Assembly (NCBI GenBank): GCA_040219355.1
Contig: JAVJSN010000015.1
Span: forward strand, 62,001 to 126,000
Direction: 5' to 3'
Source of the DNA: MH13 sp040219355
Lineage (GTDB): Bacteria; Pseudomonadota; Alphaproteobacteria; Rhizobiales; MH13
DNA length: 64,000 nucleotides
The position numbers and the translations under genes were made by a program. Positions 59,810 through 64,000 of this stretch are shown here, one piece after another. Numbering within the stretch: the first letter of the stretch is position 1; every line of letters begins with the position of its first letter. Under the pieces are notes generated by a model. The model saw nothing but the letters and a program-made list of their open reading frames with translations. It was not told the DNA's origin and did no database searches.

Positions 59810-61663
59810 ATGGACCTGCCGGTCGATCCTTCGTCTGACCTTTCTGCTGGCGCCAAGGCACAGATTTGGGCTGATGCCCTCACGGCGATGGCCCTTGTCG
59901 CGCTTGATCCGCCAGCCTTTGGTGGGATCGTCGTACGCGCTCATGCTGGGCCCGTGCGCGATGCGCTGGTTCGAGCGTTTCAAGGCTTGGCTCCGCTTCA
60001 GATGCCTTTTCGAAAGATGCCGAGCCACATCGCTGATGAACGCCTGCTTGGCGGCTTGGATATGGCGGCCACTTTGACGGCAGGCAAACCTGTCACCCAA
60101 CGCGGGTTGTTGTCTGAGGCCGATGGTGGCGTGATCCTGGTGCCGATGGCCGAGCGGATGGAACCACTGGCCGCGTCGCGCCTGACGGCTGTGCTTGATA
60201 CCGGTGAGGTGGCGCTTGAGCGCGATGGTATCACGGCATCGTTGCCTGCGAAGCTGGGCGTGGTGGCGTTGGATGAGGGCTTGGGTGAGGAAACACTGTC
60301 TGCAGCCTTGTCGGATCGCTTGGCGTTTCGCGCGGACCTCACGCATCTTTCTATTCGTGATATGGCCGCGCCGCCTTTGACGCGAAGCGATATCCTATCG
60401 GCCAAGGCGCTGTTTGCTGGCTCGCAGAGCGATGACCGGTTGCTGGAGGCTCTGACCGCGCTCGCCACCGCTTTTGGTGTATCGTCTGTTCGGGCGATCC
60501 TATTTGCCATTCGCACAGCCCGCGGTCTTGCTGCTTTGGATGGGCGTACGCACACCGAAGATCAGGATATCGAACTGGCAGCGCGCTTGGTGATTGCACC
60601 GCGTGCCACACGGCTGCCGATGCACGATCAATCGGACGACGAGCAGCCTGAAGTGCCGCCGGACGAGCAACCAGAAGAGCCGCCAGAGCACGACGAACTG
60701 GAAATGGCGCACGAGGATCCTGATGATCCATCACCCCCGCCTGATGGCCCGCTGGACGATCAGGTGCTTGAGGCCGTTGAATCAGCTATTCCGGCTCATC
60801 TGCTTGAGCAATTGAAGCTCGGCGCGGCCATTGGTAGGCCCAGCGCACAATTCGCTGGCGGCAAAGGTGCGCAGCAACAGGCATTGATGCGTGGCCGCCC
60901 CATTGGATCGCGCCGTGGGCGCTTGGATGGTCGCTCAAAACTGCATGTGGTGGACACACTGCGTGCTGCTGCGCCCTGGCAGTCCTTGCGCCGGCAGGCG
61001 CGCGACAGCGCCTCACGCATTTCGGTCACCGGTGAAGACATTCGGGTGCGTCGGTTCAAGCAGAACGAGGAAAGCGTCACCATTTTTCTGGTCGATGCGT
61101 CGGGGTCTGCGGCCTTGCATCGTTTGGCTGAAGTGAAGGGTGCGGTGGAGCTTTTGCTGGCGGAAAGCTATGCACGCCGTGATTATGTTGCACTTATCGC
61201 GTTCCGGGGCGAGAGCGCAGATATGGTGCTGCCGCCCACGCGTTCGTTGGTGCGTGCGAAGCGTTGTTTGGCGGGCATGCCTGGCGGGGGTGGCACACCC
61301 CTGGCTGCCGGTCTTGATGCCGGATTGGATGTGGCGCTGGAATGCAAACGCCTTGGAAGAAGTCCCCGACTGGTGGTCATGAGCGATGCGCAGGCCAATG
61401 TTGGTTATGACCCGACAACCGGCCGAGCTGGCGCGCGCGACGACGCGCTGACGGCTGCCAGGCGGATCGCTGCCCACGGTATTGCCAGCCTTTTCATCGA
61501 TACCAGTCCGCAGCGCGGAGGTCGGAAAGTTTCACCATCAACGTCTAAAGCTTTTGAGATCGCGCAGGCCATGCAGGCCATCCATTTGCCGCTGCCTTAC
61601 CCCAATGCTGCTGGGCTGAAAGAGCTGGTTGATGGCGGCTTGCAACGCACGATGGTCGGATAG
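59810..61663 (+). CDS. bchD: Magnesium chelatase subunit D
   Basis: A 617-residue partner of BchI. The N-terminal AAA-like domain (about 1-265) lacks a Walker A motif. An acidic, proline-rich linker follows at about 274-317. The C-terminal integrin-I (VWA) domain has the MIDAS motif DASGSA (429-434) and GGGTPLAAGLD. It bridges BchI and BchH. ATG 59810 lies 7 bases after the bchI stop; open sequence upstream overlaps bchI and was rejected. Confidence 0.95.
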   Translation: MDLPVDPSSDLSAGAKAQIWADALTAMALVALDPPAFGGIVVRAHAGPVRDALVRAFQGLAPLQMPFRKMPSHIADERLLGGLDMAATLTAGKPVTQRGLLSEADGGVILVPMAERMEPLAASRLTAVLDTGEVALERDGITASLPAKLGVVALDEGLGEETLSAALSDRLAFRADLTHLSIRDMAAPPLTRSDILSAKALFAGSQSDDRLLEALTALATAFGVSSVRAILFAIRTARGLAALDGRTHTEDQDIELAARLVIAPRATRLPMHDQSDDEQPEVPPDEQPEEPPEHDELEMAHEDPDDPSPPPDGPLDDQVLEAVESAIPAHLLEQLKLGAAIGRPSAQFAGGKGAQQQALMRGRPIGSRRGRLDGRSKLHVVDTLRAAAPWQSLRRQARDSASRISVTGEDIRVRRFKQNEESVTIFLVDASGSAALHRLAEVKGAVELLLAESYARRDYVALIAFRGESADMVLPPTRSLVRAKRCLAGMPGGGGTPLAAGLDAGLDVALECKRLGRSPRLVVMSDAQANVGYDPTTGRAGARDDALTAARRIAAHGIASLFIDTSPQRGGRKVSPSTSKAFEIAQAMQAIHLPLPYPNAAGLKELVDGGLQRTMVG

Positions 61664-61665
61664 CG

Positions 61666-62616
61666 ATGTCCTCACGCGCAAGCACATCCAGCCCATCAGC
61701 AGCGCTGTCGTGGCGGGCCATTGGGCGCACCTGGCCGCACCACACCGCAAGCCGCTTTGTGAACGCAGGTGGCATGCGTTGGCATGTGCAGGAGATGGGC
61801 CCAACAGATGGTGAAGCGCCTGTGCTGTTCCTGCTCCACGGCGCTGGCGCATCGACACATTCTTGGCGTGATGTGATGGCTGGTCTGGCTGCGCATTTTC
61901 GGGTGATCGCCGTTGATTTGCCAGGCCATGCTTTTTCCGATTGCCCAAGAGACTATCGGCCTACGTTGCAACGGGTTTCGACTTTGCTGGGTGAACTCAT
62001 CCACGTTCTGGGTGTTGATGTGCGGCTTGCTGTTGGACATTCGGCCGGGGCGGCAACACTTGCACGCATGACGCTGGATCACCGCATCGCTCCTGCCGGT
62101 CTGGTGAGCTTCAATGGAGCCTTTCAGCCATTCGATGGGGCGGCGGGTGCCATTTTTCCAGCACTTGCCAAGCTGCTTTTTGTTAATCCCCTGACGCCTC
62201 GGCTGTTTGCCCTTGGAGGTCGCAGTCACGCGCGAGTGGAACGCCTGATTGAGGGCACGGGCTCTCGCTTGCCCGATGATGGCTTGAGCTACTATCGGGT
62301 GCTGATGCAGTCGCCGGGTCATATTGCAGGTGTTTTGGGCATGATGGCCCATTGGGAGCTCACAGAGCTGATGCGCGAACTGCCAAGCTTGAAAGTTCCC
62401 CTGCTGTTGATTGCGGGCGAGAACGATCGTGCGGTGCCCCCCAAAGTTTCGCAGGACGTTGCCAAGCGCTGCCAGAGTGCTGACATCGAGTTGTGGCCGG
62501 GACTTGGCCATTTGGCGCACGAAGAAGCGCCGGAGCATTCAGTTGAGCGCATTGTATCGTTTGCCCAAACTCTGGGGGTTCTTGCCGAACCGGCTCAAGC
62601 ACATACGCAGAACTGA
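61666..62616 (+). CDS. bchO: BchO, alpha/beta hydrolase of the magnesium chelatase operon
   Basis: A 316-residue alpha/beta hydrolase fold protein. The oxyanion/HG region is LFLLHGAGASTHSWRDV. The nucleophile elbow reads VGHSAGAAT (Ser), then a late acid in IAGENDRAVP and GLGHLAHEEAPE (His). BchO is found only in photosynthesis clusters, next to bchID, and is thought to assist Mg-chelation. Its function is not established. It begins 2 bases after bchD. Confidence 0.93.
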   Translation: MSSRASTSSPSAALSWRAIGRTWPHHTASRFVNAGGMRWHVQEMGPTDGEAPVLFLLHGAGASTHSWRDVMAGLAAHFRVIAVDLPGHAFSDCPRDYRPTLQRVSTLLGELIHVLGVDVRLAVGHSAGAATLARMTLDHRIAPAGLVSFNGAFQPFDGAAGAIFPALAKLLFVNPLTPRLFALGGRSHARVERLIEGTGSRLPDDGLSYYRVLMQSPGHIAGVLGMMAHWELTELMRELPSLKVPLLLIAGENDRAVPPKVSQDVAKRCQSADIELWPGLGHLAHEEAPEHSVERIVSFAQTLGVLAEPAQAHTQN

Positions 62617-62679
62617 TGTTGCTCGGTCTTTGGACTCGTGGCTATGGTCAGTGCTTGGACTTGCAGAAGGTGAAAGACA

Positions 62680-63741
62680 CTGCCGACATCTGCTTTTAAA
62701 GCCAGCCTTCAAAGCGGTTGGAATGAGACCGCTTGCCGGGCATTGATCCGCCAGGGATCTAAGTCTTTTTATGCTGCTTCGCTGTTGTTGCCGCAGCGCA
62801 TTCGCACGCCTGCCTATGCACTCTATGCGTTTTGCCGCTTGTCAGACGATGCTGTGGATGCCGTTGATGCACCACGAGACGCGGTCGATCGGCTGCGAGA
62901 GCGGCTCGATCTGGCCTATGCAGAAAAGCCCAAAAATATCCCCGCTGACCGTGCTTTTGCTGAGATGGTTCAGCGCTACCAAATGCCCCGCGCGCTTCCT
63001 GAAGCGTTGTTGGAAGGCCTGGAATGGGACAGCGTGGGATGGGCACCGCAAACACTGTCAGACACCTATGCCTATAGCGCGCGGGTTGCTGCGGCCGTCG
63101 GCGCGATGATGACGGTGCTCATGGGCGCACGCGACGCTGATACGCTTGCGCGCGCTTGTGACCTTGGTGTGGCTATGCAGCTGACCAACATCGCCCGCGA
63201 TGTAGGCGAAGATGCCCGCAATGGCCGGACCTATCTGCCACGTGATTGGTTGGAAGAGGCTGGTGTGGATGTTGACGCGTTTCTGGCCAAGCCGGTATTT
63301 GATGCGGGTGTTGGGGCGTGTGTGGAACGGCTTCTTGAGACCGCAGACATGCTCTACGATCGAGCCATTGGCGGTATTGCTGCTCTGCCAGCAGATTGCC
63401 GCCCGGCCATTCATGCCGCGCGGTTGATCTATCGCGAGATCGGGCACAAAGTGGCGGCCAACGGCTACAATTCTGTCGACCAGCGCGCCGTCGTTTCTAA
63501 GCAGCGTAAACTGGTGCTGCTCGGTACTGCGTGCAATGCGGCGATATGGACCCCGCACAGTGAACCAGCCGCAGCGTTGCCCGAAACTGCCTTTCTGGTT
63601 GATGCGGTGCCACCGTTCGACCCGGCCTCCAGTGGCGATGAAGGCTTTGAGGACTCGCGCCCGATGAGCCGTATCGTTGAAATTCTCGAACGGTTGGAAC
63701 GACGTAAGCAGGACCAATTGGGCGCACGGCACTCATCCTAA
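62680..63741 (+). CDS. crtB: Phytoene synthase, probable CTG start
   Basis: This enzyme condenses two geranylgeranyl diphosphates to phytoene. Motifs are FCRLSDDAVDAVD (first Asp-rich), YAYSARVAAAVGAMM and MQLTNIARDVGEDARNGRTYLPRDW (second Asp-rich). The TTG at 62743 would cut the conserved N-terminus. The same frame upstream reads ETACRALIRQGSKSFYAAS, matching the CrtB start pattern CRALIR-GSRSF. No ATG, GTG or other TTG exists before the stop at 62671, but CTG 62680 lies nine bases after AGAAGG. I infer a CTG start, giving 353 residues; a frameshift is the alternative. It follows bchO by 63 bases. Confidence 0.9.
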   Translation: MPTSAFKASLQSGWNETACRALIRQGSKSFYAASLLLPQRIRTPAYALYAFCRLSDDAVDAVDAPRDAVDRLRERLDLAYAEKPKNIPADRAFAEMVQRYQMPRALPEALLEGLEWDSVGWAPQTLSDTYAYSARVAAAVGAMMTVLMGARDADTLARACDLGVAMQLTNIARDVGEDARNGRTYLPRDWLEEAGVDVDAFLAKPVFDAGVGACVERLLETADMLYDRAIGGIAALPADCRPAIHAARLIYREIGHKVAANGYNSVDQRAVVSKQRKLVLLGTACNAAIWTPHSEPAAALPETAFLVDAVPPFDPASSGDEGFEDSRPMSRIVEILERLERRKQDQLGARHSS

Positions 63742-63829
63742 CTTTTTTCGATGGGCCTTATTGGGCGCAGCGCGTTGGGCTACCTTCGGCCTTCTCGTGT
63801 GATATGGATATCGGAAAAAGAGGAAGCTG

Positions 63830-64000
63830 ATGGATTTTTCGATATCCTGGTCACTGGTTGCGTTCTTCATTGTGACGTTCCTGGCTGCTATGTCAGGTGG
63901 TTATTTTCGGCCTGGCCAGTGGTACCGCGACCTCGCCAAGCCGAGTTGGAATCCGCCGGACTTCCTGTTCCCAATCGCGTGGACGGTTCTCTACGCCATG
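63830..64000 (+). CDS. tspO: TspO/MBR-family tryptophan-rich sensory protein, truncated by window end
   Basis: The first 57 codons of a TspO homologue. After a first membrane helix (residues 7-21) come the family residues YFRPGQWYRDLAKPSWNPPDFLFPIAWTVLYAM, with the W-x-P-P-x-x-x-F-P-x-x-W-x-x-L-Y pattern. AGAGGAAG precedes ATG 63830. TspO sits next to crtB in Rhodobacter clusters, where it modulates oxygen- and porphyrin-dependent photosynthesis gene expression. The 3-prime end lies outside the window. Confidence 0.92.
   Translation, partial: MDFSISWSLVAFFIVTFLAAMSGGYFRPGQWYRDLAKPSWNPPDFLFPIAWTVLYAM

Noticed and set aside
1..64000. tRNA, rRNA, CRISPR arrays, insertion sequences, riboswitches
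   Set aside because: None was recognised in either strand; intergenic gaps are short and contain no repeat-spacer array or transposase.

Overview
The window is about 64 kb of GC-rich DNA from an alphaproteobacterium, with compact operons and many ABC sugar transporters. The right end carries bchI, bchD, bchO, crtI, crtB and tspO, the edge of a photosynthesis gene cluster. This suggests an anoxygenic phototroph, probably an aerobic one of the Rhodobacterales/Hyphomicrobiales type; the sequence does not fix the genus. I see no tRNA, rRNA, CRISPR array or insertion sequence. No gene-free stretch exceeds 300 bases; the longest gaps (about 200 bases) are at 13817-14039, 39869-40074 and 49940-50144.

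Layout. 58-8539 (+): GntR/FadR regulator, PLP C-S lyase, four-gene CUT1-type ABC importer and an AceE-like thiamine-diphosphate enzyme. 8543-13816: tripartite tricarboxylate-type transporter (-), a divergent LysR regulator and an enolase-superfamily acid-sugar dehydratase; the promoters share two sequence motifs. 14040-18249 (+): ugpBAEC glycerol-3-phosphate importer behind a recognisable Pho box. 18246-28895 (-): ten-gene operon with an SDR, four Gfo/Idh/MocA dehydrogenases, a TIM-barrel isomerase and a CUT2 (RbsABC-like) importer, divergent from a LacI regulator (29078-30115) with a CG-centred operator. This gene set resembles pathways that oxidise a sugar or glycoside at C3. 30136-33991: an unusual fatty-acid-desaturase-like / PanB-like / SDR operon (-) divergent from a second LacI-type regulator, with a long inverted repeat between them. 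33999-39405: RND efflux operon with a small partner gene and a divergent TetR regulator with paired operators. 39440-40758: lone receiver protein and an FAH-family hydrolase.

40767-49939 (-): amino-sugar region with FGGY kinase, NagR-like GntR regulator, SIS protein, CUT1 importer, nagB and nagA; a perfect dre-like palindrome lies in front of the regulator. 50145-52548 (+): DUF1479 protein and cysteine synthase. 52635-54870: cytochrome P450 (-) and a divergent membrane protein (+), sharing a promoter with a perfect PpsR/CrtJ-type site. 54942-55886: AT-rich orphan gene. 55988-64000: crtI (-), an ATP-grasp protein (+), bchIDO, crtB and the start of tspO.

Combined reading: a heterotroph that scavenges many sugars, amino sugars and organic acids and supplements energy with light. 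PpsR-like sites at the P450/membrane-protein pair, at crtI/ATP-grasp and at bchI suggest that three uncharacterised genes are co-regulated with photosynthesis. The best candidates for undescribed biology are the desaturase/PanB-like/SDR/LacI module, the PpsR-marked P450 and membrane protein, and the C-S lyase/AceE-like/ABC operon.
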